Positions 27,077 through 36,158 are shown, counted from the first letter of the stretch. The stretch is DNA of 64,000 bases from Spirochaetales bacterium (GCA_028722305.1 JAQYHB010000056.1:30404-94403), one strand, 5' to 3'. Made by a program: numbers and translations. The notes: generated from the letters alone by a model not told the origin.

Positions 27077-27352
27077 ATGGGAGCCTGTCATTTCTGCCAT
27101 GCTCCATTCGAGGGCGAGGTGGATTTCCACACCACCTGCCCCTCCTGCGGGAAATCCCTGCACAGTTGCGTCAACTGCGTCTCGTACGAGCCGGGAGCCT
27201 ATCACGACTGCCATGAGGGCGTTGACGAGGAAGAACTGGATAAGGAAGCAGAAAACTTCTGCGAATTGTTTCGGCTAGGTTCCGGCGGCGGGACCAAACC
27301 GAATGACGCGAAAGCCGCACGAGCCAAGGCCGAGGCCTTGTTCACCTTCTAG
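27077..27352 (+). CDS. Small zinc-ribbon-like protein
   Basis: A 91-residue soluble protein with three CxxC pairs, CHFC, CPSC and CVNC, plus a later Cys-His. This looks like zinc ribbon or rubredoxin-type metal binding. The C-terminal half is charged and ends with an Ala/Lys-rich helix. I know of no function. It begins five bases after the HIT stop, and the lipoprotein ATG follows four bases after its own stop, so all three are probably co-transcribed. Confidence 0.75.
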   Translation: MGACHFCHAPFEGEVDFHTTCPSCGKSLHSCVNCVSYEPGAYHDCHEGVDEEELDKEAENFCELFRLGSGGGTKPNDAKAARAKAEALFTF

Positions 27353-27356
27353 AGAC

Positions 27357-28625
27357 ATGAAGCAACGACTACTGATTGGCGCGGGATGCGCCTTTGCACT
27401 GCTTTCGGGTTGTGCCCACTATACCGCGAAGGATGGCCTAACCGCCATCGCCCAAGAGCCGACGGCAATCACCAAGACCCGGTACAAGGAAATCCACCCT
27501 GAGCCCGTGTCCGAACCCCCCGACAAGGCGTTGATAGCCAGTCAGGAGGAAACCATCAAAAGCCAGCAAGAGACGATTGCCCAACGCAATGCCACAATCG
27601 CGCAGCTGCAGGACCAGATCACCAGCCTGAGCAACGAGAACAGCATGCTGGCCGCCACTGCCGCCGACCAGAAAGCCAAGCTCGCGATGAACGAGTCGAT
27701 GATTAGCGACCTTTCCGGCCAGGTGGTGGGACTCCAGTCCAAGGTCAACATCGAAAACGAGAAGCAGCAGAAAGCAAAGGAAGCCGCGGAAGCAAAAGCC
27801 AAAGCGCTGGTCACCCTCGAGCCGCTTGAACAAATCACCTATCCGAAGGGCTACCGTACCGGCGATGTGCTGACTACGGAGAAGAAGCAGCCTGTCACCA
27901 TCGTCTTCCTGCCCTTGGGAGAAACCACCTACAGCGAGGGCCAGATTGACGAGATCATGACCTCGGTCAGCGACCTGAAGGCGCAGATCACCTTGGTCTC
28001 CGGCAACAAGGAGAACTCCTATATGGCGGTGCGCTCCAGCGGCGAAAGCGCCGTTCTCACCGAGCAGGGAGCCATCATCAGCAATTACGCGCTGGAAGGA
28101 GACCCGAAAAGCGAGAGCGCGACACTCCGGCTTGACGAGAACCGCACCTTCACGTTGGCTGTTGCCGACCTGCCCCAGCTCGACCTCTTCACCTCCATCA
28201 AGGATGGCGGGGACTGGAAAAGCCTGGTCAAGGAGCGCTCAGACAGCCGGGACAAGACGTTACGGAGCATTCTCTCCGAGGTTGATGGCTCCAGCTGTCT
28301 GGTCGCGGCGAGCCTCTACGAGCCCGCGACAAGCGACTGGCAACGGCTGACCGCCTATTCCTGGCGGGATTCCAGCTTCTCCTGGCCGTTGATGGATACC
28401 GCCCTGGCCCTTGGATGGAACGACACCTACCGGCAAACTCATTACAGCGTCGAGAGCGACGCTGGCAACACCCTATCCTTGGATGGAATCACCGAGAGAA
28501 CCGACTATCTGCTGAACAAACGGGTCGTCCCCCTGTCCAGCAACGTGGTCAATATCGGGCCGGCTTCTCTCGAGGAGAACGGCTACGCTCGCTATGGTCT
28601 GGTCGCCACCTATCTGGTTCCCTGA
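27357..28625 (+). CDS. Lipoprotein with coiled coil
   Basis: A 422-residue predicted lipoprotein with signal peptide and lipobox LLSGC (Cys19). Residues about 60-145 form a long heptad-rich coiled coil (KSQQETIAQRNATIAQLQD and onwards). The C-terminal ~270 residues have no recognised domain. Such proteins may span the periplasm or organise the envelope, but that is inference. The upstream zinc-ribbon gene ends four bases before the ATG; a strong terminator follows. Confidence 0.8.
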   Translation: MKQRLLIGAGCAFALLSGCAHYTAKDGLTAIAQEPTAITKTRYKEIHPEPVSEPPDKALIASQEETIKSQQETIAQRNATIAQLQDQITSLSNENSMLAATAADQKAKLAMNESMISDLSGQVVGLQSKVNIENEKQQKAKEAAEAKAKALVTLEPLEQITYPKGYRTGDVLTTEKKQPVTIVFLPLGETTYSEGQIDEIMTSVSDLKAQITLVSGNKENSYMAVRSSGESAVLTEQGAIISNYALEGDPKSESATLRLDENRTFTLAVADLPQLDLFTSIKDGGDWKSLVKERSDSRDKTLRSILSEVDGSSCLVAASLYEPATSDWQRLTAYSWRDSSFSWPLMDTALALGWNDTYRQTHYSVESDAGNTLSLDGITERTDYLLNKRVVPLSSNVVNIGPASLEENGYARYGLVATYLVP

Positions 28626-28678
28626 CACCAGCAGCTACAGGCCGGCTTTATCCAAAACCGGGAACCTTGGCCCCTTTC

Positions 28679-28711
28679 GGGAGACGGAACGCACTACCGT
28701 CTCCCTTTTTG
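28679..28711 (+). terminator. Rho-independent terminator after lipoprotein gene
   Basis: Nine-base stem GGGAGACGG with CCGTCTCCC around a nine-base loop, then TTTTTGTTT. Confidence 0.9.
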
Positions 28712-28774
28712 TTTAGGAAAAGCAGGACGCATCCGGACGGTAACCAGCGGCCACATGAGGAATTAGGTTTCTGA

Positions 28775-28836
28775 TATAATACCCATATAACACCATATGT
28801 AGTGTTTTAAAAAATCAATCATGCTAATTATGGTGG
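28775..28836 (+). promoter_or_regulatory. nrdD promoter with tandem NrdR boxes
   Basis: An extended -10 (TGATATAAT) with the TATAAT at 28775-28780. Immediately downstream, 28790-28805 matches the NrdR box pattern (ACACCATATGTAGTGT). Exactly 31 bases later, 28821-28836 (ATGCTAATTATGGTGG) is a weaker copy. Paired NrdR boxes about three helical turns apart are the known arrangement; placement at and after the start site fits repression. Confidence 0.75.
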
Positions 28837-28945
28837 ACATATCCTTCAAATGGCCATATACTGGTACGAGCAGGCACAAAGGAAATGCCATGCTCCTTTA
28901 CGGGCTTTGCCCCCATCCGTAACACTATCCATACGAGGTAACAGC

Positions 28946-31294
28946 ATGTATCAGGTCATCAAGAGAAACGGAGAAGTTGTCGACTTCCAGCTGTCGAAAA
29001 TCGAAAACGCGATCCAGAAAGCCTTCGACGCAACCAACATCCAATACAACGACGACATCATCAGCCTTCTCGCCCTGAAGGCGACCAGCGATTATCAGGA
29101 GAAGATCAAGGATGGAAAGGTTTCCGTCGAGGATATCCAAGACAGCGTCGAGACCACGCTCTCCCTTGCCGGCTACAGCGCCGTCGCCAAAGCGTACATC
29201 CTCTATCGCAAACAGCACGAGAACGTGCGCGAGGCGGAAAAGAACCTGCTCGACTACAAGAAACTGGTCAACGCCTACCTCAAGGCCGACGATTGGCGCG
29301 TCAAGGAGAATTCCACCGTCAACTACTCCATCGGCGGTCTTATCCTTTCCAATAGCGGCGCCATCACCGCGAACTACTGGCTCAGCGAGATTTACGACAA
29401 GGAAATCGCCGACGCCCATCGCGACGCGGACCTGCACCTGCACGACCTGTCCATGCTTTCTGGGTATTGCGCCGGCTGGTCGCTCAAGCAGTTGATCAAA
29501 GAGGGGCTCGGTGGCGTTGACGGCAAGATCTCCAGCTCCCCTGCCAAGCACCTGTCCACCCTCTGCAACCAGATGGTCAATTTCATCGGCATCATGCAGA
29601 ACGAGTGGGCTGGCGCACAAGCCTTCAGCTCGTTCGACACCTACCTTGCCGCATTCGTCAAAGCCGACCATCTTTCCTATGATGAGGTCAGGAGAAGCAT
29701 TGAATCCTTTGTCTTTGGCGTCAACACGCCCTCCCGCTGGGGAACCCAGGCTCCCTTCAGCAACATCACCCTGGACTGGACCGTCCCCGCAGACCTGAAG
29801 GACGTGCCTGCCATCGTTGGCGGCAAAGAACAGGATTTCACCTATGGCGACTGCAAGCCGGAAATGGACCTTGTCAACCGTGCCTTCCTCGACATCATGA
29901 TCCAGGGAGACGCCAACGGCCGGGGTTTCCAGTATCCGATTCCCACCTATTCGATCACCAAGGACTTCGATTGGTCCGAGACCACGAACAACCGCCTGCT
30001 CTTCGAGATGACCATGAAGTATGGGACCCCCTACTTCAGCAATTACATCAACAGCGACATGAAGCCGAGCGACGTGCGCTCCATGTGCTGCCGGTTGCGT
30101 CTCGACCTGCGCGAGTTGCGCAAGAAAAGCGGTGGCTACTTCGGTAGCGGGGAGTCCACAGGCTCAGTCGGTGTCGTCACGCTGAACATGCCGCGTCTCG
30201 CCTACCTCTCCAAGGATAAGGAGGACTTCTACCACCGGCTCGACCATTTGATGGACATAGCGGCGCGCTCGCTGAAGATCAAGCGGAACACCATCACCAA
30301 ATTCATGGAGAACGGGCTCTACCCCTATACCAGACGGTATCTGGGCACGTTCAAGAACCATTTCTCCACCATCGGGCTGGTCGGTATGAACGAGGCCTGC
30401 GAGAACGCGCGCTGGATCAAGGCGGACTTGACGGACAAGAAGGCGCAGGATTTCACCGCGCAGGTGCTTGACCACATGCGGGAGAAACTTTCCGATTACC
30501 AGGAGCAATACGGAGACCTGTACAACCTCGAGGCGACGCCCGCCGAGAGCACGGCATACCGCCTTGCCAAGCACGACAAGGAGCGCTACCCCGACATCAT
30601 CACCAGCGGAACCGCCGATGCACCGTACTACACCAACAGCAGCAACCTGCCGGTGAGCTTCACCGATGATGTCTTCAAGGCGATGGATATCCAGGACCGC
30701 TTCCAGGTCAAGTACACGAGCGGTACCGTCTTCCATATCTTCCTCGGCGAGAAACTCTCCGACTGGAGAAGCACCGCGGCCCTTGTGCGCACCGTGGCGG
30801 AGAACTACCGGCTTCCCTACTACACCCTCAGCCCGACCTACTCGGTCTGCAAGGACCATGGCTATCTGGCTGGCGAGCAATGGGAATGCCCCATCTGCCA
30901 CAAGAAAACCGAAGTCTATAGCCGCATCACCGGTTACTACCGTCCCATTCAGAACTGGAACACAGGAAAAGTGGAGGAATTCAAGGAGCGCAAAGAGTAC
31001 GTGATGACGCATGCGGGGCAGCCGCATGGCGTGGGGGCGACCCAGGAAGAGATGGCGGCAAAAAAGCTGCCGGCCGGTCAGAGCCTGCTCTTCACCACAA
31101 ATAGTTGTCCGAACTGCAAGACCGTCAAGGCGATGCTCGACCGCAAGGGCATCCCCTACACGGCCGTCGATGCCGAAGCCAATCCGGAAGAAGCGGCCAG
31201 GCTGGGCATCCAGAGTGTGCCGGTGCTCTTCGCCGATGGCCGGCAGTTGATCGGACTGGGACCGATCCTCGGATGGGTCAACAACCGGAAGTAA
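28946..31294 (+). CDS. nrdD: Anaerobic ribonucleotide reductase with fused glutaredoxin domain
   Basis: A 782-residue class III reductase making deoxynucleotides without oxygen by a glycyl radical. An ATP-cone (residues 1-90) gives allosteric control. The catalytic barrel follows, with CPIC at 648-651 and the radical glycine (about 663) in RITGYYRP. Unusually, residues about 709-782 are a glutaredoxin/thioredoxin-fold domain with CPNC at 721-724 and SVPVLF, suggesting a built-in thiol reductant in place of formate. The start at 28946 has CGAGG seven bases upstream. The leader from about 28787 is roughly 160 bases and contains the NrdR boxes. nrdG follows. Confidence 0.93.
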   Translation: MYQVIKRNGEVVDFQLSKIENAIQKAFDATNIQYNDDIISLLALKATSDYQEKIKDGKVSVEDIQDSVETTLSLAGYSAVAKAYILYRKQHENVREAEKNLLDYKKLVNAYLKADDWRVKENSTVNYSIGGLILSNSGAITANYWLSEIYDKEIADAHRDADLHLHDLSMLSGYCAGWSLKQLIKEGLGGVDGKISSSPAKHLSTLCNQMVNFIGIMQNEWAGAQAFSSFDTYLAAFVKADHLSYDEVRRSIESFVFGVNTPSRWGTQAPFSNITLDWTVPADLKDVPAIVGGKEQDFTYGDCKPEMDLVNRAFLDIMIQGDANGRGFQYPIPTYSITKDFDWSETTNNRLLFEMTMKYGTPYFSNYINSDMKPSDVRSMCCRLRLDLRELRKKSGGYFGSGESTGSVGVVTLNMPRLAYLSKDKEDFYHRLDHLMDIAARSLKIKRNTITKFMENGLYPYTRRYLGTFKNHFSTIGLVGMNEACENARWIKADLTDKKAQDFTAQVLDHMREKLSDYQEQYGDLYNLEATPAESTAYRLAKHDKERYPDIITSGTADAPYYTNSSNLPVSFTDDVFKAMDIQDRFQVKYTSGTVFHIFLGEKLSDWRSTAALVRTVAENYRLPYYTLSPTYSVCKDHGYLAGEQWECPICHKKTEVYSRITGYYRPIQNWNTGKVEEFKERKEYVMTHAGQPHGVGATQEEMAAKKLPAGQSLLFTTNSCPNCKTVKAMLDRKGIPYTAVDAEANPEEAARLGIQSVPVLFADGRQLIGLGPILGWVNNRK

Positions 31295-31319
31295 CAGGCC
31301 AAGCCAACAGGACTCAAGA

Positions 31320-31343
31320 CGGCGGAAGGGCGACCTTCCGTCG
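31320..31343 (+). other. GNRA-capped hairpin between nrdD and nrdG
   Basis: A ten-pair stem (one G-T pair) closed by the tetraloop GCGA, with GGAAGG at 31324-31329 pairing with CCTTCC at 31334-31339. No T tract follows, so it is not a normal terminator. It may protect or set the relative level of the two parts of the message. Confidence 0.6.
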
Positions 31344-31363
31344 CTGTACGTAAGGAGACGATC

Positions 31364-32041
31364 ATGAGATTCGGTGGTTTCGAAAAACTCGACCTGGTCA
31401 ACTTTCCCGGCCTGCTCGCCGCGACGGTGTTTGTCGAGGGGTGCAATTTCCGTTGTCCCTACTGCCATAACGCCACTCTGGTCGAGCGCCACGGAGACAA
31501 GATCGAGGAGGAAGAGGTATTCGCGTACCTCGCCAAAAGGAAACGGATGCTCAAGGGGGTCGTGGTGACCGGTGGCGAACCGACCATCCATAAGGAGATC
31601 CCTGATTTCGTCGCGAAAGTCAGGGACATGGGCTTCAAGGTAAAGCTGGACACCAACGGCAACAACCCCGCCATGCTCAAACAGTTGCTGGAAGGGGGCA
31701 TGCTGGACTACGTAGCCATGGATATCAAGACCAGCGTCCAGAACTACCCGTTGGTCACAGGAGTGGACGCTGCCAATGTTTCCAAATCGGTCGAGATTCT
31801 CAAACACTGCGCGGTACCTTATGAATTCCGCACCACCTGCGTCAAAGGACTCATCCAGCCCAGCGACTTCCTGCTGATCGGGAAATGGATCGAGGGAGCG
31901 AGAAGATACGTGCTCCAGCCATTCAACCCCGAACATACGCTGGACCCCGCGTTCCATTCCTACTCGACATACAGCGACGAAGAGCTGAAACTGATCGCCC
32001 AGCGGATGCGGGAGTTTGTGTCTGACGTCCTTGTCCGATGA
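31364..32041 (+). CDS. nrdG: Anaerobic ribonucleotide reductase activating protein
   Basis: A 225-residue radical SAM activase that installs the glycyl radical on NrdD. The cluster motif CNFRCPYC lies near residue 27 with the SAM-binding GGEP near 70. AAGGAG sits seven bases before the ATG. This longer form, of the pflA-like NrdG type, matches the non-enterobacterial NrdD upstream. Confidence 0.92.
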   Translation: MRFGGFEKLDLVNFPGLLAATVFVEGCNFRCPYCHNATLVERHGDKIEEEEVFAYLAKRKRMLKGVVVTGGEPTIHKEIPDFVAKVRDMGFKVKLDTNGNNPAMLKQLLEGGMLDYVAMDIKTSVQNYPLVTGVDAANVSKSVEILKHCAVPYEFRTTCVKGLIQPSDFLLIGKWIEGARRYVLQPFNPEHTLDPAFHSYSTYSDEELKLIAQRMREFVSDVLVR

Positions 32042-32385
32042 ATAACGATGAGACTAAGCTCCTCTACGCGGATGGAGATTACTTCGCTGGCCATACGATG
32101 AAGGAACCATGCATTCCTTGCCATTGTCCAAAATAGCGCCAACTTCCCTTCCAGTCCCGAACGGTGTCTCCTGTGATGGAAAGGGTTGCCAAGCAGATGG
32201 ATTTCCTTTCTTGAGACCCTAAGATGTATCAGGTGGCCTTCGTGACGCTCCAACGCGGGTTTGCCCACCATAGGCCCTGATTGCCACGAAGGAACGACTA
32301 CCCTGCGTCACAGGAGGCTCTTGTGGCAAAGAATACTCCATCCTCACCTGATGGTGTCGTTGAAGGCATCCGGCGAAGGAATCAA
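32042..32385. other. 344-base gap without a supported gene; inverted repeats
   Basis: No convincing coding frame on either strand. The gap holds several perfect inverted repeats: CTCCTGTGA at 32168-32176 with TCACAGGAG at 32308-32316; ATCAGGTG at 32228-32235 with CACCTGAT at 32345-32352; CCTTCGTG at 32237-32244 with CACGAAGG at 32285-32292; AAGGAA/TTCCTT at 32101-32119; and GAAAGG/CCTTTC at 32179-32220. The first two pairings cross each other, as in a pseudoknot. It may be a structured RNA or a decayed gene; it matches neither tmRNA nor RNase P by eye. Confidence 0.4.
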
Positions 32386-33108
32386 TCAGAGAAGGCCCAG
32401 CCTCCCCAAGAGGACGGCAGTGGCCGCCGAACATACGGTCTCGGTGCGGAGAATCCGGTTTCCTACAAGGATGGGTTCATAGCCCGCATCCAAGAAGAGT
32501 TTCCTTTCCCGGTCCGAGAAACCTCGTTCCGGCCCTATGGCCATGACGAGTCGCCGTCCTTTCTCCACCTGCAGGGAGCCCAACGGCTGGGACCCAATCA
32601 CGTTATCCAGCAGCAACTTGCGGGCTCCGGAGGGTACTTTGTCCAAAGACTCCTCTACGGTCGAGGCGAATCGCACCTCGCTGATTCCGGTTCTTCCGCT
32701 CTGCATGGCGCCGTCCATCAGAATCTGCCGGTACTCGCCGGTCGTATAGAGTCTGGCATTCTGGTAGGATTTTTCCGTCAGGTCACAGGTGGTCAGCACG
32801 ATAGTCTCGACACCAAGGTCGACGCACTCGCGAAGGATGCGGCGCATGCAAATCGGCCTGACTTGGCCGATTATCAGGGTGACAGGGTACATCTCCGATG
32901 CGTCCTGCTCGGTCGGATTGAAGGAAACACGCATTCCATCCTCTCCCATTTTGAGGATGGTGGCTATGCCCTTGGCTCCCCCCACGATGCCCATCTGGAA
33001 GGTATCTCCGACCTTCAGCGAAAGGATATCACGCACGTGCGCGAAACGCTCGTCACTCGCCGGCACGAAGCCCCCCTCCGGCATCGACTCGAACAGAATC
33101 ACGTTCAT
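32386..33108 (-). CDS. rsmE: 16S rRNA m3U1498 methyltransferase
   Basis: A 240-residue SPOUT-class methyltransferase that methylates U1498 of 16S rRNA. Seen: N-terminal PUA-like part (HVRDILSLKVGDTF), the SAM-knot segment IGPERGFSDRERKLF near 190 and the ending ILRTETVCSAATAVLL. Length is normal. It starts one base after the malQ stop, so the two are co-transcribed. Confidence 0.93.
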   Translation of the reverse strand: MNVILFESMPEGGFVPASDERFAHVRDILSLKVGDTFQMGIVGGAKGIATILKMGEDGMRVSFNPTEQDASEMYPVTLIIGQVRPICMRRILRECVDLGVETIVLTTCDLTEKSYQNARLYTTGEYRQILMDGAMQSGRTGISEVRFASTVEESLDKVPSGARKLLLDNVIGSQPLGSLQVEKGRRLVMAIGPERGFSDRERKLFLDAGYEPILVGNRILRTETVCSAATAVLLGRLGLL

Positions 33109-33109
33109 C

Positions 33110-34627
33110 TCACTTGCCCGTCCTTCCGTACAGGTCGATCATCTCCCTCAGGTGGCTAACCCTCCAGGGCTCGATCTCCATGCTTTCCATGCGCCATGAC
33201 CAGTTCGAGGTCCCGCAGGTCGACGGGACATTCATCCTCGCCTCGGAACCAAGCTCCAGCCAGTCCTGCATCGGCAGGATCGCATAACGCGAGGCACTCA
33301 TCAGCATGGCTCGTACCAGCTGGCCGACCACTTGCTCATCCGGGCACTCCAAGTAACGACGGACCTTGTCGCGCAGTCCCTCGTCAAGGCTCTGATACCA
33401 CCCTTTGGTGGTGTCGTTGTCATGGGTACCGGTATATATCACGCTCTGCCACTCGCAGTTATGGGGCAGATAGGCGCTTGTGGCATCCAGCCCCCCCCTC
33501 TCGTCGTAACCGAAGGCGAATTGCAGGATTTTCATGCCAGGCAGACCGTTTGCGGTCCGGAGCGCCTCAACGTCGGGGGTGATGACACCAAGATCCTCGG
33601 CGATGAAGGGAAGTTCAGGGCCATAGACCTCGTGCAAGTGCTTGAAGAACGAGTCTCCGGGAGCCTTGACCCACTTGCCCTCGCGGGCAGTCTCCGCCCC
33701 TGCAGGAACCTCCCAGCAAGCGGCAAAGCCACGGAAGTGATCCAAGCGAACCAAGTCACTGTATCGCAATGCCCCTTGGATGCGACGAGTCCACCACTGC
33801 CAGCCCTCACGCACGTGCTCATCCCAGTTGTACATCGGGTTGCCCCACAGCTGGCCGTCGGTGGAAAAGGCGTCCGGCGGCACACCGCTGGAAACCTTCT
33901 GGTTGCCCTGGACATCCAGCTTGAACAGACGGCGGTTGCACCAGACGTCGACGGAGTCGCCGGCGACAAAAATGGGGATGTCGCCGACCAGCAGCACGCC
34001 CTTCTTGTTGGCATAGCGTTTCATCTTCAGGAACTGCACATCAAAGAAGTACTGGACCACCTTCTCCACCAGGATCTGGTCAGCGTACCGCACCTTGACC
34101 TTGGCAAGAGCCTGGGCATCGCGCATCTTCACTTCGCACGGCCAGGCGGCGAACCAGCGGGAGTCTCCGTAGGCACGGCAGAGCACCGCGTACAGGGCAT
34201 AGTCATCCAGCCACCAGGACTGTTCCTTGCAGAAGGAATGAAAACCAGACAGGTCCGCCTTTTCCAAAAAGGACTTCGCGGCCTTTTCCAGCAACGGGCC
34301 CTTATACTGGCGCACAGCGCCATAGTCGACCCGCCCAGCGGCCAGATGGGGGAGATTCAGCACATCGTCCAGCTCCAGGTACCCCTGACTTGCAAGCCCC
34401 TTCAAGTCAATCAGAAGCTCGTTGCCCGCGAACGAGGAACGGGCCGCGTAGGGACTGTCCCCATATCCTGTCGGACCGAGGGGCAACATCTGCCAAAGCG
34501 TCACATGGGCTTCGGAAAGAAGGTCAATGAACTGATAGGCCTCTTCCCCCAGCGTTCCAATACCCTCGCGTCCAGCGAGAGAGGAAGGATGAAGCAATAC
34601 ACCACAACGGCGAACCAAATGTTTCAT
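33110..34627 (-). CDS. malQ: 4-alpha-glucanotransferase
   Basis: A 505-residue GH77 amylomaltase that transfers maltosyl units between glucans. Seen: RCGVLLHPSSLAG at the start, LPLGPTGYGDSPY near 50, the catalytic region RLDHFRG near 300, EDLG near 345, and the YTGTHDNDT motif near 400. The start at 34627 is preceded by TTGGCA, 17 bases, TATAAG ending nine bases upstream, and lacks a clear ribosome site. It points to glycogen or maltodextrin use, but no other glucan gene is nearby. Confidence 0.95.
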   Translation of the reverse strand: MKHLVRRCGVLLHPSSLAGREGIGTLGEEAYQFIDLLSEAHVTLWQMLPLGPTGYGDSPYAARSSFAGNELLIDLKGLASQGYLELDDVLNLPHLAAGRVDYGAVRQYKGPLLEKAAKSFLEKADLSGFHSFCKEQSWWLDDYALYAVLCRAYGDSRWFAAWPCEVKMRDAQALAKVKVRYADQILVEKVVQYFFDVQFLKMKRYANKKGVLLVGDIPIFVAGDSVDVWCNRRLFKLDVQGNQKVSSGVPPDAFSTDGQLWGNPMYNWDEHVREGWQWWTRRIQGALRYSDLVRLDHFRGFAACWEVPAGAETAREGKWVKAPGDSFFKHLHEVYGPELPFIAEDLGVITPDVEALRTANGLPGMKILQFAFGYDERGGLDATSAYLPHNCEWQSVIYTGTHDNDTTKGWYQSLDEGLRDKVRRYLECPDEQVVGQLVRAMLMSASRYAILPMQDWLELGSEARMNVPSTCGTSNWSWRMESMEIEPWRVSHLREMIDLYGRTGK

Positions 34628-34636
34628 AGGACTTCT

Positions 34637-34704
34637 CTTATATCCTCTTATGGGCCTTTTGCCAATGCTGGCGAATTGAGTTTTCCCCATTTTTCATGTA
34701 TACT
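34637..34704. promoter_or_regulatory. Divergent promoters of malQ and carD
   Basis: Minus strand: TTGGCA at 34665-34660, 17-base spacer, TATAAG at 34642-34637. Plus strand: TTGAGT at 34676-34681, 17-base spacer, TATACT at 34699-34704. Both -10 boxes end nine bases before their start codons. Confidence 0.55.
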
Positions 34705-34713
34705 CATCTTTGT

Positions 34714-35358
34714 ATGAGTGCAACCGAGAAACAAACGGAATTCAAGATTGGACAGCACATCGTCTATCCTCTTCAGGGTGTCGGCATCGTGAAGGCTATA
34801 CAGGAGCGCTCTTTCAACGGGGCTCCCATCCTTTACTACAACATCTACCTGAAGTCCTCCGACATGACGGTCATGGTCCCAGTCAAGAAAGCGTCGGAAA
34901 TCGGCATCCGTGCCATTGTCAAGGCCGACGATGCGATGAAGGCCATAGAGGAAATCAACTCCAAGGACGATCCCGCTCCTCCCTCGGATTGGAAGGACCG
35001 CTACCGGATGAATATGGAACTGCTCAAGGAAGGCTCCATCGCCTCCTTCGCCAAGGTCGTCCACTCGCTGTACGCTCGCAGCAAGGTCAAGGAGCTGCCG
35101 GTCCAGGAACGCAGACTGTATGAAAACGCGTTGGTCCTGCTGATCGACGAAGCCTCGTTCGCCACAGGGAAAAGCCCGGACGAAATCAAGAAAATGATCT
35201 TCTCCAAGCTGGAGCCGGACCTTCCTGCCAAACAACAGGTCGTCGTCCCTTTGCAGAAAGCGCTCGACGATGATGACGACGCCGATCTCGAGTCCTTCAG
35301 GGAGGACGCCGAAGCCGAAGAGGCTGACGACGATCGGGACGATGACGAGGAAATCTGA
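34714..35358 (+). CDS. CarD-family transcription regulator
   Basis: A 214-residue CarD/CdnL-type protein that binds the RNA polymerase beta subunit and stabilises open promoter complexes. The N-terminal Tudor-like domain is clear (FKIGQHIVYPLQGVG, residues 9-60), followed by a helical domain and a very acidic tail (residues about 185-214). The start at 34714 follows the -10 by nine bases with no ribosome site. Its stop overlaps the ispD start (TGATG). The carD-ispD-ispF order is also found in Firmicutes. Confidence 0.9.
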   Translation: MSATEKQTEFKIGQHIVYPLQGVGIVKAIQERSFNGAPILYYNIYLKSSDMTVMVPVKKASEIGIRAIVKADDAMKAIEEINSKDDPAPPSDWKDRYRMNMELLKEGSIASFAKVVHSLYARSKVKELPVQERRLYENALVLLIDEASFATGKSPDEIKKMIFSKLEPDLPAKQQVVVPLQKALDDDDDADLESFREDAEAEEADDDRDDDEEI

Positions 35359-36158
35359 TGCCTTTCCCCCCCTTCGCCGCCATCATCACCGCCGCCGGCA
35401 AAAGTGAGCGTTTTTCCGGTGGACAGGTCAAAAAAGAATATCTTTCCATCAATGGGGAAACGGTCCTGCACAAGGCTGTCTCTCCTTTTCTTGCCTTACC
35501 CGGCATCCAGCTGGTTGTCGTCACCTGCCCTCCCGGGGAACAAAATGAATGCGCCGTCGCCTTAGGCGACCTGTTCGACCACCAGAGCGTGCCGACCATG
35601 ATCTGCGACGGGGATACCACTCGCCAAGGCAGTGTCCGGAAGGCGCTCGACCTGGTCAGAAAGATCGGGATCCCTGTAGAGTATGCCGCCATTCATGACG
35701 GAGCACGTTGCTTCGTCACCAGCGACCTGATCATCCAGACCCTCGCCACCGCCACCGTTTTCGGCGGGGCCACCCCGGCACTGCCAATTGTCGATGCTCC
35801 GAAGGGCATCGACGAGCAGGGAATGATCGTCAGCCATCTGGACAGGCACGCCACCGTCGGCGTCCAGACCCCGCAAATCTTCCACTTCCCTGAAATCCTC
35901 AAGGCCCACATGATGGTCAAGAACAACGGGAAGAACTATATCGATGATACCGAAATCTTCACCGATTGTGGATTCAAGGTAGGAGTCTGCATGGGCGATC
36001 GCGCCAACAGGAAGATCACCTACCTCGAGGAGATTCCCAACGCGAAGGAACAGATCGAGCAATATCTTCGGGACAGGGAAAAAGGAATGGAGGCCAAGAA
36101 GGCCCACGAGGAGCTGGAGATGGCCATCCTGGAGAGCAAGGAGCGCAAGACGACATGA
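35358..36158 (+). CDS. ispD: 2-C-methyl-D-erythritol 4-phosphate cytidylyltransferase
   Basis: A 266-residue IspD, the third step of the MEP isoprenoid pathway. Seen: AAIITAAGKSERF nucleotide-binding start, DGDTTRQGSVRKAL near 90, AAIHDGARCFV near 113 and TDCGFKVGVCMGDRANRKI near 200. It has a 25-30-residue charged helical tail beyond the usual end. One-base overlap with carD, four-base overlap with ispF. Confidence 0.94.
   Translation: MPFPPFAAIITAAGKSERFSGGQVKKEYLSINGETVLHKAVSPFLALPGIQLVVVTCPPGEQNECAVALGDLFDHQSVPTMICDGDTTRQGSVRKALDLVRKIGIPVEYAAIHDGARCFVTSDLIIQTLATATVFGGATPALPIVDAPKGIDEQGMIVSHLDRHATVGVQTPQIFHFPEILKAHMMVKNNGKNYIDDTEIFTDCGFKVGVCMGDRANRKITYLEEIPNAKEQIEQYLRDREKGMEAKKAHEELEMAILESKERKTT

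Noticed and set aside
30164..31957. 597-residue open frame antisense to nrdD-nrdG
   Set aside because: It crosses two well-supported genes and shows no protein family pattern.
32042..32385. tmRNA or RNase P RNA in the gene-free gap
   Set aside because: I found neither a tmRNA acceptor/tag region nor the conserved RNase P core sequences on either strand.
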